Assembly (NCBI GenBank): GCA_011799875.1
Contig: CM022297.1
Span: forward strand, 521,373,783 to 521,437,782
Length of the DNA: 64,000 bases
Reading direction: 5' to 3'
Source of the DNA: Thinopyrum elongatum
Lineage: Eukaryota > Streptophyta > Magnoliopsida > Poales > Poaceae
This document shows positions 44,913 to 57,778 of the stretch, in pieces (position 1 is the first letter of the stretch; every line of letters begins with the position of its first letter). The notes beneath the pieces were generated by a model. The model saw only the letters and a list, made by a program, of their open reading frames with translations, was not told the origin of the DNA and ran no database searches. Made by a program: the position numbers and the translations under genes.

Positions 44913-47900
44913 ATGGATCAACCAAGAGACTTGGAAACAGAAGAGTTGTTGGGGGACATCATCCTCGGTGGAGGTGATGTCTTGTCGTATCTCAATGACA
45001 CCGATTGTCTGGAAGGAGAGGGTGAAGGCTCCGGTGATCAAACAATGGAGGAGGAAGGACATGATCATGATGGCTCCGGTGACCGAATGCCAGAGGAAGA
45101 AGGAGACCATGATGATGGCTCCGGTGATCGAACGGAGGAGGGAGCTGTTGCAAAGTCTGGCGAGGTATATATATTAATTAAGCCTGTGCTGACTAGCTAA
45201 TTGATGCATTAATTGTTTTGGTATGTACATATATTAACTCTTCTTTCTTCTTTTAAAGCCCTCCGGATCGAGCCAAACTTCGGTAACGAGACGAGGCCCG
45301 AAGAAAGGGTTGCGTCAGGATGAAAGGTTCACGATCACAGCAATCGCGAATGATGGCCAGCCGATTGAACCGTGGCGGACCAAGGATGCATTTTCAGCTC
45401 AGTGCGGAGCTATTGTTAGGGACAGCATCCCGATCAGCATCCAGGTATGGAATGAGCCTAAGAAGAACGAAGACCCTCAAGTTTCTTATGTCACCGATAG
45501 ACAGAAAGATGATCTTTGGACCTCGCTGAAGGCAAATTTCACCCTACCGCCAGAGGAGGAACCGGATAAGCCAGTTATAGAGCCATTGGTCAAGGCATGT
45601 GCTCTTAAGAAGATGGCAGATCTATTCAGGAGGTGGAAGAATGAGTTGAATTCAATGTTTGTCGACAAAGGGAAGACTCCAGAATTCATCGGCCGATTTG
45701 AGAAGATAAGAGATCACTGGCCCGCATTTGTGGCCTACAAGACATCGGACAAGAGTAAGAAGATGTCAGAGACAAATCAGATAAATGCTGCAAAGAAGAA
45801 GTTTCACCATCGCACGGGGTCAGGTGGCTACCTCAAAGCCCGGCCGCTATGGGACAAAGTTGAGAATGACCTTCTTGCTAAAGGGGTCGAACCAGAGACA
45901 TTGAACTGGCCAGACCGTTCAAGGACATGGTTCTTCGGGGTTGGGGGAACCATGGACCCTGAAACAGGGAAGTGCGTTTGGACGGACGAGCAACTTGCAA
46001 TACCCGTCAAGAAGCTTTAGAAGTGTATCACCGGAGCGCAGCAAGGGACGTTCATTCCCGACAGAGAGAATGACGAGCTGACCGAGGCCCTCGGGAATCC
46101 TGAGCACCCTGGACGAACACGTGGCACGCCAGGCTCCGTTGCATGGAAGGTTGCATTTCCCGGCGCAGGCGGTTACAAAACCCGGGAGAGGAAGAGGAAA
46201 CAGGAGCAGAGCAAACTGCAGAAGCTGAATGCAAGGGTACAAAAGCTAGAGGAACAAGTTGAGAGCCAGCGAGCTGCCGGAGCTATCCCAGAAGCTACCC
46301 CGCCATCTCAGCGGAGAAGCAGCGTGGCTTCCACCGAGCTCGTTCAGCAGCCTGACTTCACGGCTCCTAGCTACCCCGTGGATGCTATCACGGAGGCTCA
46401 ACATTGCCAGCTTATGACGCAATGGCAGAACCTCAAAGTCAAGGCGGCTGTTGGCTCTGTTGCACCTCCTCAACCCGACGGAACTTTTCACTGCCGTCCG
46501 ATTCCACAAGGCTATGCTGTTGTGATGGTGGATGAAGTAACGGAGGGATTTGAGGAGCTCGAGCTTGACCACCCTATAGGTGAAGGGGAGACTCAGCTGG
46601 GTCTTGCTCTAAAGACTCCATGTCTATGGCGGAAGGAGCACATCAAGCTTCCGAACTGGACACCTCCGCCTCCGGCGTTTCAGGGCACTCGGCCTCCTCC
46701 TCCTCCTCCTCCGGTGAGTGATCAGGGCACTCCGCCTCCTTCTTCGGCTGCTCCGGCGCGTGAGGGTGGCACTCCGCATCCTTGCCCGCCTGCTCTGGCG
46801 CGTCCGAGCAGCCCACCTCCTCCTCCGCCTCGTCAGCAACGGCGGAAGACAGAAGCCGCCGCTTCGGCTGCTCCGGCGCGTCGGAGCACTCCGCCTCCTT
46901 CTACTACTCGTCAGCAGCAACGAAAGAGAAACACCGCCGCTCCGGCATCTAGCAGTACAGCCAGAGGTGGGAGGCAATACAAATTCGGTCCATCTCTCAA
47001 GCCTCTAGAGAAGTTACCATACGAGAAGACCGAGGAGGAAAACACGAAGATCTGTAAAGCCCAAGTGAGGGACTTTTTTCCAAAGAAACCTCCACCTCCG
47101 GAGGAGAAGATAGATCCGGTGAAAGCGAAGCGCACTCTCGATACCCTGAAGTGACCACCACCGTCTCCGCCGCAAACCAACTATGAGCGCATTATTGAAA
47201 GGACATATCAGGAAGCGGAGCGGTTGGGAAGTACTTGCAGTGATCGAAGGTTAGCAGAACAAAGAAGAGGGAAAAAAATTCCCCAGCTCGGCGATCAAGC
47301 GAACCAATCGTGCTCCCCGCTCAAGGTGTCTAGCGATATCGTCGCTAATCATCCGGGGATGGTGCCCGGTACCAATCCTGCAGATTACCTGCCCGACGAT
47401 GCACATTTTGATATAATGGAGGTGGACGAACACAAATACCGGCACGGGAAGCCTCTCGTCAAACCTGGTCATCCTCCTCTAACAACGATGATGCGAAGAT
47501 TCCATGAGTGGTACATGGACACCTGCAAGGAGTCTGGGAGGATACTTTGACGCTGAGAGTTAAAGAGGAGCATGACCTCGTTGGAATTGATCTGTTGTCT
47601 GTTCCATTTGAAGAGTTCTTCCAGTTTTTCAATCAAAAGGCCCTCGATAAAATAATGGTCACTTGCTACTGTCTGTAAGTACTACTTCTGTAATTAAGTC
47701 TCTATATATAGCTCAGCTCTTTCATTGCATGTATATATAATTATCCTCACTATATTATGCAGATTGAAGATCGTCGAATGTAGAAAAGCACAAATCTATG
47801 ATATTGGGTTCATTAACACAAATCTCATAGATGAATGGACGGTTAAATATAATGCCAAAGAAACCGAGGCCAACTTGCTACAATCGTTGCTTCGAAATCA

Positions 47901-48728
47901 AAACAAAGATAAAATACTCTTTCCTTACAACTTCAAGTGAGTGTTACTGTCTTGTGCATATTCGGTTTCCCTTACTACTCGAGGTTATAGTAATGTAATT
48001 GATGAGTTATGCATGCGTGCGCAGCTTCCACTTTATTCTCCTAGAGATTAAGCTTAAGCAGGGACTAGTAACCTTCTTAGACTCTAGACGAAAAGATCCC
48101 AAGGAGTATGCGGCCATGACTAAAATGCTCGAGAAGTAAGTTCAATCGATCGTTATCGAACCATATCGGCAACTTTGTTCATTTCCTGATATCAAGTAAT
48201 TGTTTTCTTTGTCTGGCAGGGTTTGGAAAGAGTTCACCGCTAAAGCTCCGGGACTGCCGGGGGAGCTCCGATTTACACACCCGAAAGTAAGTACTACTAG
48301 CTAGTTCCGCGCATCTCCCATTGATTCTAGCTAGTTTAATCAATACCATTTAACAGGCTTGCTTATCAGTTTGATTGACCTCTATTTCTTGTAAAGTGGT
48401 TGTGGCAGGAAGGCGGGACTGATTTTTGTAGATACTACATTTGCGAGTTCATCCGCCACACGACCTGTGAGCAGGGCTACTCTGAAAAACAATATGAAGT
48501 GCGTAAGCAATAATATTCACAATTTTATTTTATTACCATCATTTGTGTTGAGTTTCATTCATATATATGTATTGACCCCCTTCTTCAAATTAGATGTGGC
48601 AGATGCGGGATGAACTCCTACCACAAGATCGCATAAACACAATTCAAGAGGAATTGGCGGGATTCTTTCTTGACCACGTCATCAATAAAGCCGAAGAATA
48701 CCATGTGGAACTTGACATCAGATGTTAG
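44913..48728 (+). pseudogene. CACTA-2 Transposase_24 / Ulp1-like protease gene
   Basis: Exons 44913-45164, 45259-47674, 47763-47936, 48025-48135, 48220-48286, 48397-48498 and 48594-48728. Same domain order as CACTA-1: acidic N-terminus, Transposase_24-like region (FRRWKNELNSMF, RDHWPAFVAYKTS), coiled coil, proline-rich linker (46660-46930), Ulp1-like end with NFHFILLEI, LDSRRKD and DFCRYYICEF. Splice sites are intact, including the exon 3 acceptor lost in CACTA-1. Lesions: CAG to TAG at 46018-46020, CGA to TGA at 47152-47154, and one base lost near 47535. The Gly after the catalytic Cys is Arg here. Not expected to give the full protein. Confidence 0.88.
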
Positions 48729-49084
48729 GGATTGTAAGAGATCTTATATTGTATATATGTAGCTAGTAGCGTCGGATAGATATACGAAAACTTGTTGTTC
48801 GACCGATCTCTCGGAGAAGGAGGAGGTCGATCACTTCTCTCTATATATATATGTTCATGACGATCTTGTATACTTAATGGTTTCCTTCATTTCCTTACTA
48901 GCTAGCGTGTCACGAGTTCTCTCTATACGTATAGTACGTAGCGTCGACCAAGCATGGAGATAAGAGAGGTCACTTCTCTCTATTACCAAGCTAACACAAT
49001 ATATACCCTATAAAACCCCCAAACCCCCCCCCCCCTTTCAAAAAACAAAAAAACAAAAACCCCAGCCCCTGAACTGCTGACGCG

Positions 49085-49301
49085 TGGAGGCTTTTTGGTC
49101 CCGGTTGGTGCTACCAACCGGGACAAAAGGCCCTCCTGCCTGGGCAAGCCGCAGCGGCCACGTGGAGCCCCATTTGTCCCAGTTCGTAGGCGAACCGGGA
49201 CTAAAGGTATTGGGCTTTAGTCCCGACCCTTTAGTCCCGGTTCCAGAACCGGGACAAATGGGCCTTTGGAACCGGGACAAATGGGCCTTTTTCTACTAGT
49301 G
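49085..49301 (-). repeat. CACTA-2 3' subterminal repeats and terminus
   Basis: TTTTGGTCCCGGTTGG, GAACCGGGAC and related motifs end in TTTTTCTACTAGTG. Confidence 0.93.
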
Positions 49302-49304
49302 GTT
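49302..49304. repeat. Target-site duplication of CACTA-2, right
   Basis: GTT, matching 36146-36148. Confidence 0.88.
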
Positions 49305-49509
49305 TACTAGAGTCAATAATCTAGTTCACATCGCCATGTGATTAACACTAATAGTTCACATTGTTATATGATTAACACCCATAGTTCACATCGCCATGTG
49401 ACCAACACCCAAAGGGTTTTCTAAAGTCAATAATCTAGTTCACATCGCCATGTGATTAACACCCAAAGAGTACTAAGGTGTGATCATGTTTTGCTTGTGA
49501 GAGAAGTTT

Positions 49510-49890
49510 AGTCAACAGGTCTGTCACATTCAGATCCGTATGTATATTTGCAAATTTCTATGTCTACAATGCTCTGCATGGTGCTACTTTAGCTAATTGC
49601 TCCCACTTTCAATACGTATCCATATTGAGACTCAGAGTCATCTAGATCGGTGTAAAAGCTTGCATCGATGTAACTCTTTACGACGAACTCTTTAGCTCTC
49701 CATAACTGAGAAATATTTCCTTAGTCCTCTTAGGTACCTAAGGATAATTTTGACCGCTGTCCAGTGATCTACTCCTAGATCACTATTGTACCCCCTTGCA
49801 AAACTTATGGCAAGGTACACAATAGGTCTGGTACACAGCATGGCATACTTTATAGAACCTATGGCTGAGGCATAGGGAATGACTTTCATT
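49510..49890 (-). pseudogene. Copia RNase H region, degraded
   Basis: Minus-strand YASAIGSIKYAMLCTRP and LRYLRGLRKY are the conserved Copia block between reverse transcriptase and RNase H. The downstream RNase H domain is only recognisable in fragments. Confidence 0.8.
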
Positions 49891-49945
49891 CTCTCTATAT
49901 ATATTCTCCCGTGGTCGGGATTTGAGTCTTACTCAACTTCATTCC

Positions 49946-50929
49946 TTACAATACAGGCAAGAACTCCTTCTTTGACTGATCCATTTTGAACTCCTTCAAA
50001 ATCTTGTCAAGGTATGTACTCATTGAAAGTCTTATCAAGCATCTCGATCTATCCCTATAGATCTTAATGCTCAATACGTAAGTAGCTTCACCGAGGTTTT
50101 TCATTGAAAAACTTTTATTCAAGTATCCTTTTATGCTATCTAGAAATTCTACATTATTTCCAATCAATAATATGTCATCCACATATAATATTAGAAATGC
50201 TATAGAGCTCCCACTCACTTTCTTGTAAATACAGGCTTCTCTGAAAGTCTGTATAAAACCATATGCTTTGATCACCTCATCAAAGCGTATATTCCAACTC
50301 CGAGATGCTTGCACCAGTCCATAGATGGATCGCTGGAGCTTGCACACTTTGTTAGCACCTTTAGGATCGACAAAACCTTCTGGTTGCATCATATACAACT
50401 CTTCTTTAAGAAATCCATTAAGGAATGCAGTTTTGACGTCCATTTGCCAGATTTCATAATCATAAAATGCGGCAATTGCTAACATGATTTGGACAGACTT
50501 AACCATCGCTACAGGTGAGAAAGTCTCATCGTAGTAAACTCCTTGAACTTGTCAAAAACCTTTCGCAACAAGTCGAGCTTTGTAGACAGTAACATTGCCA
50601 TCAGCGTCAGTCTTCTTCTTGAAGATCCATTTATTTTCTATGGTTTGCCTATCATCGGGCAAGTCCATCAAAGTCCACACTTTCATCTCATACATGGATC
50701 CTATCTTAGATTTCATGGCCTCAAGCCATCTGTCGGAATCTGGGCTCATCATAGCTTGTTCATAGTTCATAGGTTCGCCATGGTCTAATAACATGACTTC
50801 CAGGACAGGATAACCATACCACTCTGGTGCGGAACGTGCTATGTTCGACCTACGAAGTCCAGTAGTAACTTGATCTAAAGTTTCATGATCATCATCATTA
50901 GCTTCCTCTCTAGTTGGTGTAGGCATCAC
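49946..50929 (-). pseudogene. Copia reverse transcriptase, interrupted
   Basis: Two open stretches, 50552-50929 and 49946-50506, form the RVT_2 domain: WLEAMKSKIGSM, NKWIFKKK, YKARLVAKGF, then WQMDVKTAFLNG, LQRSIYGLVQASRSW and catalytic LYVDDILLIGN. A stop separates them near 50550. Order and motifs fit the BARE/Angela group. Confidence 0.92.
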
Positions 50930-50956
50930 GGGAACGGATTTCTCTGATGAGCTACT

Positions 50957-51724
50957 TTACAAATTGAGAGAAGGTACAATTACCTCATCAAGTTCTACTT
51001 TCCTCCCACTCACTTCTTTCGAGAGAAACTCCTTCTCTAGAAAGGTTCCATTCTTGGCAACAAAGATCTTGCCTTCTGATATGTGGTAGAAGGTGTACCC
51101 AATTGTTTCCTTAGGGTATCGTATGAAGACGCACTTTTCCGATTTGGGTTCGAGCTTATCAGGCTGAAGCCTTTTGGCATAAGTGTCGCAACCCCAAACT
51201 TTAAGAAACGACAGCTTATGTTTCTTGTCAAACCATAGTTCATACGGTGTCGTCTCAACGGATTTAGATGGTGCCCTATTTAACGTGAATGCAACTGTCT
51301 CTAATGCATAACCCCAAAATGATAGTGGTAAGTCGGTATGAGACATCATAGATCGCACCATATCTAATAAAGTACGGTTACGACGTTCGGACACACCATT
51401 ACGCTGTGGTGTTCCAGGTGGCGTGAGTTGTGAAACTATTCCACATTGTTTTAAATGAAGGCCAAACTCGTAACTCAAATATTCGCCTCCGCTATCAGAT
51501 CGTAGAAACTTTATTTTCTTGTTACGATGATTCTCCAGTTCACTCTGAAATTCTTTGAACTTTTCAAATGTTTCAGACTTGTGTTTCATTAAGTAGATAT
51601 ACCCATATCTACTCAAATCATCTGTGAAGGTCAGAAAATAACGATACCCGCCACGTGCCTCAACACTCATCGGACCGCATACATCGATATGTATTATATC
51701 CAATAAGTCATCAGCTTGCTCCAT
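50957..51724 (-). pseudogene. Copia integrase core
   Basis: Contains the D,D(35)E residues of a retroviral-type integrase: HIDVCGPM, FLRSDSGGEY and GVSERRNRTLLDM, followed by WGCDTYAKR and the GKIFVAKNGTFLE tail. Open for 255 residues. The preceding GAG_pre-integrase motif (WHCRFGHIGVKRMKKLH) lies at 51745-52114, separated by stops. Confidence 0.92.
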
Positions 51725-52224
51725 TGTTCCGGAGAACGGAGTTTTTAGTCATCTTGCCCAAGGCATGGTTCGTAAGTATCAAATGATTCAAAATCAAGTG
51801 ATTCCAAAAGTCCATCTGCATGGAGTTTCTTCATGCGCTTTACACCAATATGGCCAAAACGGCAGTGCCAAGTATGTTGCACTATCATTATCAACTTTGC
51901 ATCTTTTGGCATCAATATTATGAATACGTGTATCACTACGATCGAGATTCAATAAACCATTTACATTGGGTGTATGACCATAGAAGGTTTTATTCATGTA
52001 AACAGAACAACAATTATTCTCTGACTTAAATGAATAATCGTATCGCAATAAACATGATCCTATTATATTCATGCTCAACGCCAACACCAAATAACATTTA
52101 TTTAGGTCCAACACTAATCCCGAAGGTAGAGGGAGTGTGCCATGGTGATTTTATCAACCTTGGAATAACTTCCAACACACATCGTCACCTCGCCCTTAAC
52201 TAGTCTCTGTTCATTTTGCAACTC

Positions 52225-53150
52225 CTATTTCGAGTTACTAATCTTAGCAACTGAACCAATATCAAATACCCAGGGGTTACTATGAACACTAGTAAAGTAC
52301 ACATCAATAACATGTATATCAAATATACCTTTGTTCACTTTGCCATCCTTCTTATCCGCCATGTATTTGGGGTAGTTCTGCTTCCAGTTTCTATTCCCTA
52401 TGTAGTAGAAGCACTCTGTTTCAGGCTTAGGTCTAGCTTTGGGCTTCTTCACGGGAGTGGCAACTTGCTTGCCATTCTTCTTGAAGTTCCCTTTCTTTTC
52501 CTTTGCCCTTTTTCTTGAAACTAGTGGTCTTGTTAACCATCAACATTTGATGCTCTTTCTTGATTTCTACCTTCGCCGATTTCAGCATTGCGAAGAGCTC
52601 GGGAATCTTTTTCGTTATCCCTTGCACATTATAGTTCATCAAGAAGTTCTAGTAGCTTGGTGACAGTGACTAGAGAACTCTATCAATCACTATCTTATCT
52701 GGAAGATTAACTCCCACTTGATTCAAGCGATTGTAGTGCCCAGACAATCTGAGCACATGCTCACTAGCTGAGCTATTCTCCTCCATCTTGTAGGCAAAGT
52801 ACTTGTCAGAGGTCTCATACCTCTCGACACGGGCATGAGTCTGAAATAACAATTTCAGCTCTTGGAACATCTCATATGCTCCATGGCGTTCAAAACGTCT
52901 TTGAAGCCCCAATTCTAAGCCGTAAAGCATGGCGCACTAAACTATCAAGTAGTCATCATATCAAGCTTGCCAAACGTTCATAACATCTGCATCTGCTCCT
53001 GCAATAGGTCTGTCACCTAGTGGTGCATCAAGGACATAATTCTTCTGTGCAGCAATGAGGATAATCCTCAGATCACGGACCAAATCCGCATCATTGCTAC
53101 AATCATCTTTCAACTTAGTTTTCTCTAGGAACTTATCAAAAATAAAACAG
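52225..53150 (-). pseudogene. Copia gag, zinc knuckle and protease, degraded
   Basis: Fragments in order on minus: a gag start region near 53150-52960 (LEKTKLKDD), the gag core at 52670-52930 (AYEMFQELKLLFQ, ARVERYE), more gag at 52433-52642, a decayed zinc knuckle (ECFYYIGNRNW for CxxC) and an aspartic protease motif WVFDIGSV (expected DTGS). Frames are broken several times. Confidence 0.82.
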
Positions 53151-54390
53151 AGGAGCTATACGTGAGCTATTGATCTACAATATAGATATGCAAATACTAT
53201 CAGGACTAAGTTCATGATAAATTAAGTTCAATTAATCAAATTACTTAGGAACTCCCACTTAAATAGACATCCCTCAAGTCATCTAAGTGATACGTGATCC
53301 AAATCAACTAAACCATGTCCGATCATCACGTGAGATGGAGTAGTCATCAACGGTGAACATCTCTATGTTGATCATATCTACTATATGATTCACATTCGAC
53401 CTTTCGGTCTCCAGTGTTCCGAGGCCATGTCTATACATGCCAGGCTCGTCAAGTTTAACCCGAGTATTCCGCATGTGCAAAACTGTCTTGCACCCGTTGT
53501 ATGTGAACGTAGAGTCTATCACACCCGATCATCACATGGTGTCTCAACACGACGAACTGTCACAACGGTGCATACTCAGGGAGAACACTTATACCTTGAA
53601 ATTTAGTTAAGGGATCATCTTATAATGCTACCGTTGTACTAAGCAAAATAAGATGCATAAAAGATAAACATCACATGCAATCAAAATATGTGACATGATA
53701 TGGCCATCATCATCTTGTGCTTTTGATCTCCATCTCCAAAGCATCGTCATGATCTCCATCATCACCGGCTCGACACCTTGATCTCCATCGTAGCATCGTG
53801 GTCGTCTCGCCAACTATTGATTCTACAACTATCGCTAACGCATAGTGATAAAGTAAAGCAATTACATGGCGTTTGCATTTCATACAATAAAGCGACAACC
53901 ATAAGGCTCTTGCCAGTTATCGATAAATTATAAAACATGATCATCTCATACAACAACGTATATCACATCTTGTCTTGACCATATCACATCACAACATGCC
54001 CTGCAAAAACAAGTTAGACGTCCACTACTTTGTTGTTGCAGGTTTTACGTGGCTGCTACGGGCTTCTAGCAAGAACCGTTCTTACCTATGCATCAAACCA
54101 CAACGGTGTTTCATCAAGTTTGCTATTTTAACCTTCTTCAAGGACCGGCCGTAGTCAAATTTGATTAAACTAAAGTAGGAGAAACAGACACCCGCCAGCC
54201 ACCTTTATGCAAAACTGGTTGCATGTCTGTCGGTGGAACCAGTCTCATGTGCGCGGACAAGTAAGGTTGGTCCGGGCCGCTTAATCCCACAATACCGCCG
54301 AATCAAAATAAGACGTTGGTGGTAAGCTGTATGACTATCACCACCCACAACTCTTTGTGTTCTACTCGTGTATATCATCTACGCATAGAC
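53151..54390 (-). other. Copia 5' untranslated internal region
   Basis: Between the 5' LTR and gag on minus. No conserved protein; short open frames only. Confidence 0.7.
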
Positions 54391-54407
54391 CTGGCTCATG
54401 ATGCCAC
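54391..54407 (-). promoter_or_regulatory. Copia primer-binding site
   Basis: Minus-strand GTGGCATCATGAGCCAG immediately follows the 5' LTR. It is a decayed form of TGGTATCAGAGC, complementary to initiator methionine tRNA. Confidence 0.75.
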
Positions 54408-56167
54408 TGTTGGGAAACGTAGCATCCTATTTCAAAAAAATTCGTACGCTCACGCAAGATCTATCTAGGAGATGCATAGCAACGAGAGGGGGAGAGTGTG
54501 TCTACGTACCCTCGTAGACCGAAAGTGGAAGCGTTTGACAATGTGGATGATGTAGTCGAACTTCTTCTAGCGCCGACCGATCAAGTACCGAACGTATGGC
54601 ACCTCCGAGTTCTGCACACTTTCAGCTCGATGACGTCCCTCACCTTCTTGATCCAGCAAGGTGTCGAGGAAGTAGATGAGTTCTGTCAGCACGACGGCAT
54701 GGTGACGGTGATGGTGATGTGATCCGCGTAGGGCTTCGCCTAAGCACTGCGAGAATATGACCGGGGTGTAAACTGTGGTGGGGGGCGCCGCACACGGCTA
54801 ACAATTGATGTTGTGTATTGTTTGGGGCGCCCCCTCTCCTCTATTTATATATGTGTAGGGACTTGGAGTAGAAGGAATAGTGCCACGTGAACAGTATCGC
54901 ATGAACAGTACGCACATGAATAGTACACACGTGGACTTGGACTCCAAAGTCCAATCCTATTCCTACTAGGATTCTCCTTTTTTCCTTCCCTAGGTGCGTG
55001 GGTTTTGAGGACTTGGTGCGCCTGGCCCAATAAGGCCAGGGCGCCTCTCCTTAGCCCATGCCAGCCCTTGGGACATGGTGGACCCACTTGTGGACTTCCG
55101 GACCCCTCCGGAATCCTCCGGAACCTTCTGGAAGCTTCACGGTACAATACCGAAAAAACTGCACCTTTTCCCGGAACCCAAAATATGACTTCCCATATAT
55201 AAATATTTACCTCTCGACCATTCCAAGACTCCTCGTGACGTCCGGGATCTCATCCGGAACTCCGAACAACATTCGGTCACCAAATCACATAACTCATATA
55301 ACACTATATCGTCAACGAACGTTAAGCGTGCGGACTCTACGGGTTCGGGAATGATGTAGACATGACCGAGACGCCTCTCTGGTCAATAACCAATAGCGTA
55401 ACCTGGATGCTCATATTGGCTCCCACATATTCTATGAAGATCTTTATCGGTCGAACCGTTATGACAACATATGTTATTCCCTTTGTCATCGGTATGTTAC
55501 TTGCCTGGGATTCGATCGTCGGTATCTTCATACCTAGTTCAATCTCGTTACCGGCAAATCTCTTTACTCGTTCCGTAATACATCATCCTGCAACTAACTC
55601 ATTAGTCACTTTGCTTGCAAGGCTTCTTATGATGTGTATTACTGAGAGGGCCCAGAGATACCTCTCCGATACTCGGAGTGACAAATCCTAATCTCGATCT
55701 ATGCTAACCCAACAAACACCTTCGGAGATACCTGTAGGGCATCTTTATAATCACCCAGTTACGTTGTGACGTTTGATAATACACAAGGCATTCCTCCGGT
55801 ATCCGGGAGTTGCATAATCTCATAGTCGAAGGAATATGTATTTGACATGAAGAAAGCAATAGCAATAAAACTGAACGATCATAATACTAAGCTAACGAAT
55901 GGGTCTTGTCCATCACATCATTCTCCTAATGATGTGATCCAGTTTATCAAATGACAGCACATGTCTATGGTTAGGAAACTTAACCATCTTTGATCAACGA
56001 GCTAGTCTAGTAGAGGCTTACTAGGGACACGGTATTTTGTCTATGTATCCACACATGTATCAAGTTTCCGGTTAATACAATTCTAGCATGAATAATAAAC
56101 ATTTATCATGAGATAATGAAATATAAAATAACAACTTTATTATTGTCTCTAGGGCATATTTCCTTCA
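54408..56167 (-). repeat. 5' LTR of the Copia element
   Basis: TGTTGGGAAACG...CATATTTCCTTCA on plus, 1,760 bp, matched to 34293-36052. The TATA candidate TATTTATATATG on plus near 54842 is present in both LTRs; the transcript reads on minus. Confidence 0.93.
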
Positions 56168-57778
56168 TAATCAAGGTTAATTAGCATCTGGGCCCCACCT
56201 GTCATTGACTATTTAGACTTAACTAATTAGTTTTATTTATTAAAACATTTTAATTAACTAATTAACAGAGGGGGCCCACATGTCATACACAGGGGTGAAC
56301 AGTGACCCGCGTTGACCGTGGTCAATGCGGTCAAACAGAGGCGTGGGGGCCACTGTCAGTGCCGTGGGCGGGTCCCACGCGGCGCTAGCTCAGCGGAGCC
56401 GCCGGAGCTGCTCCGGCGAACTCGCGCGCGGCGGCCGAGCGCCGGCGAGCGTTGGAAATCCGCTGTGGTGCACCTTTCCACGTGGTTCCACTTGCGTTCG
56501 AACGAGCGTTCGATGCCGTGTCGATCTGCGCAAATGGCGCGGGCTCCGGTGGTCGGAAACGATGGCTACTATGAGCGCGGGCGGCGGCCGGAATCTGAGC
56601 TCGATGGAATCGGCATTGCGGTGGGCAGTTGCTTGAACGGAGTAGCTTGGCGTGCTCTACACGTTGCGGCGAAACTAACGGACACACGCCCGTGACCATA
56701 TGGTCACCGGAGATTCGCCGGCGACGAGCTCCACGGCGGCTGGTTCGGGCTTTCGTGGATCGGCGCCTACGGACACTTTGGAGCGGGGAGAGGCAAACTG
56801 GAAGGAGTTGCTGCTCACCTAGTGGCCACGGAAGGCCTTCGATAGTTTAGGAGCAGCAGGCGTCACCGGAGACGGAGGAGATCACCGGAGCCCGAAGCGA
56901 AAGAGCGCGAGGTGGATCCGGCGCTGTGGTGCCTCCCAGCCCCAACAAAGGGCACCGGACGACGTGGAGGACAACGGCGGCCCTCTATGGCATCGCGACG
57001 GGTCGAGGCGATGACGGTGGCCGCGGTGGTGTCGGAGCTGCGGCAGCGGTGGCGTACTGGAGAGGGAGAGAGAGCTCAGCGCAGCGAGGGAGAGAGGGGA
57101 GAAGTGACGGAGGAGGCCAGGGGGAATGAACGAGGCCAGGGCCTTATCCCCTCGCGTCGGTGGCGTCGCGTTGTCGGCGCCTCGCCGACGCGGCGCACGG
57201 CGACCAGGGGCGCGGCGACACGCAGTGGAGAGAAAGAGGAAGGAGAGAGAGATGGGCTTGGTGGGCTGGGCTTCAGGCGCTGTGCACTTAGGCCAGTGCA
57301 CAGTGGCCTTTTCCTTTTTATTTTTCCAGTTTCTGCTTTTTCTTTTTACAGCGAGTGTTTTGCAATAATTTGTGCTATTAAATGATTTTGCAAAAATGTG
57401 AAACTTGCTCACATAAATACATTGCAATACTCAGCAATGCCACAAAAAGTTTGGTCATTTTTTGGAATTCATTTGGGATTTTTCCAAAAATGAATTGGGC
57501 ATTTAATGTGCTGTCTGGCTCTGTTTTAAAAGGTTAGGCCCATTTGAGTTGATGATGATGTTGTGTTTCTTAACATCAGAGGGTTTTGGAATATTTGCTA
57601 AAAGGTGAACATTTTTCAACAAGTTTTAAATAACTTTATTTTGCACTTGAATTTGAATTGATTTTCAGAGAGAAATTTGAATTGATTTGAGCTAACACTG
57701 TGATCAAGCATTGCATAGATGATGACTTGGCATGTTTAACAGAGAGTCACAGTGGTAGGTTAGATAGGGGTGTTACAA
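56168..57778 (-). mobile_element. Left LTR of long-LTR retrotransposon, second part
   Basis: Continues 34292 after the Copia insertion (TAATC at both junctions) and ends TGTTACA at 57778, so on minus the LTR starts TGTAACACC. The middle (56880-57260) is G+C-rich and in minus orientation looks like a leader with CTCTCTC runs. Several frames are open there for compositional reasons. Confidence 0.72.

Larger units (their letters stand above)
36149..49301 (+). mobile_element. CACTA-2: complete 13.15-kb En/Spm-type transposon
   Basis: Starts CACTAGTAGAAAAC, ends TTTTTCTACTAGTG, with 3-bp target duplication GTT (36146-36148 and 49302-49304), the triplet expected for CACTA insertion. Same gene order as CACTA-1. 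It sits in the 3' internal region of the Copia element and so is younger than that insertion. Confidence 0.96.
34293..56167 (-). mobile_element. Complete Copia retrotransposon (BARE/Angela/WIS-type) with CACTA-2 inside
   Basis: Two 1,760-bp LTRs (34293-36052 and 54408-56167) with TG...CA ends and 5-bp duplication TAATC frame the element. Coding order on minus is gag, protease, integrase, reverse transcriptase, RNase H, i.e. Copia. Subtracting the 13.15-kb CACTA-2 and its triplet leaves about 8.7 kb, the normal size of this family. The LTRs differ at several sites (for example three in the 60 bp starting at 34381), so the insertion is not very recent. Confidence 0.95.

Noticed and set aside
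56312..57427. G+C-rich open frames of up to 181 residues in the long LTR
   Set aside because: Open on both strands in overlapping frames with low-complexity composition; no family resemblance and LTR location.
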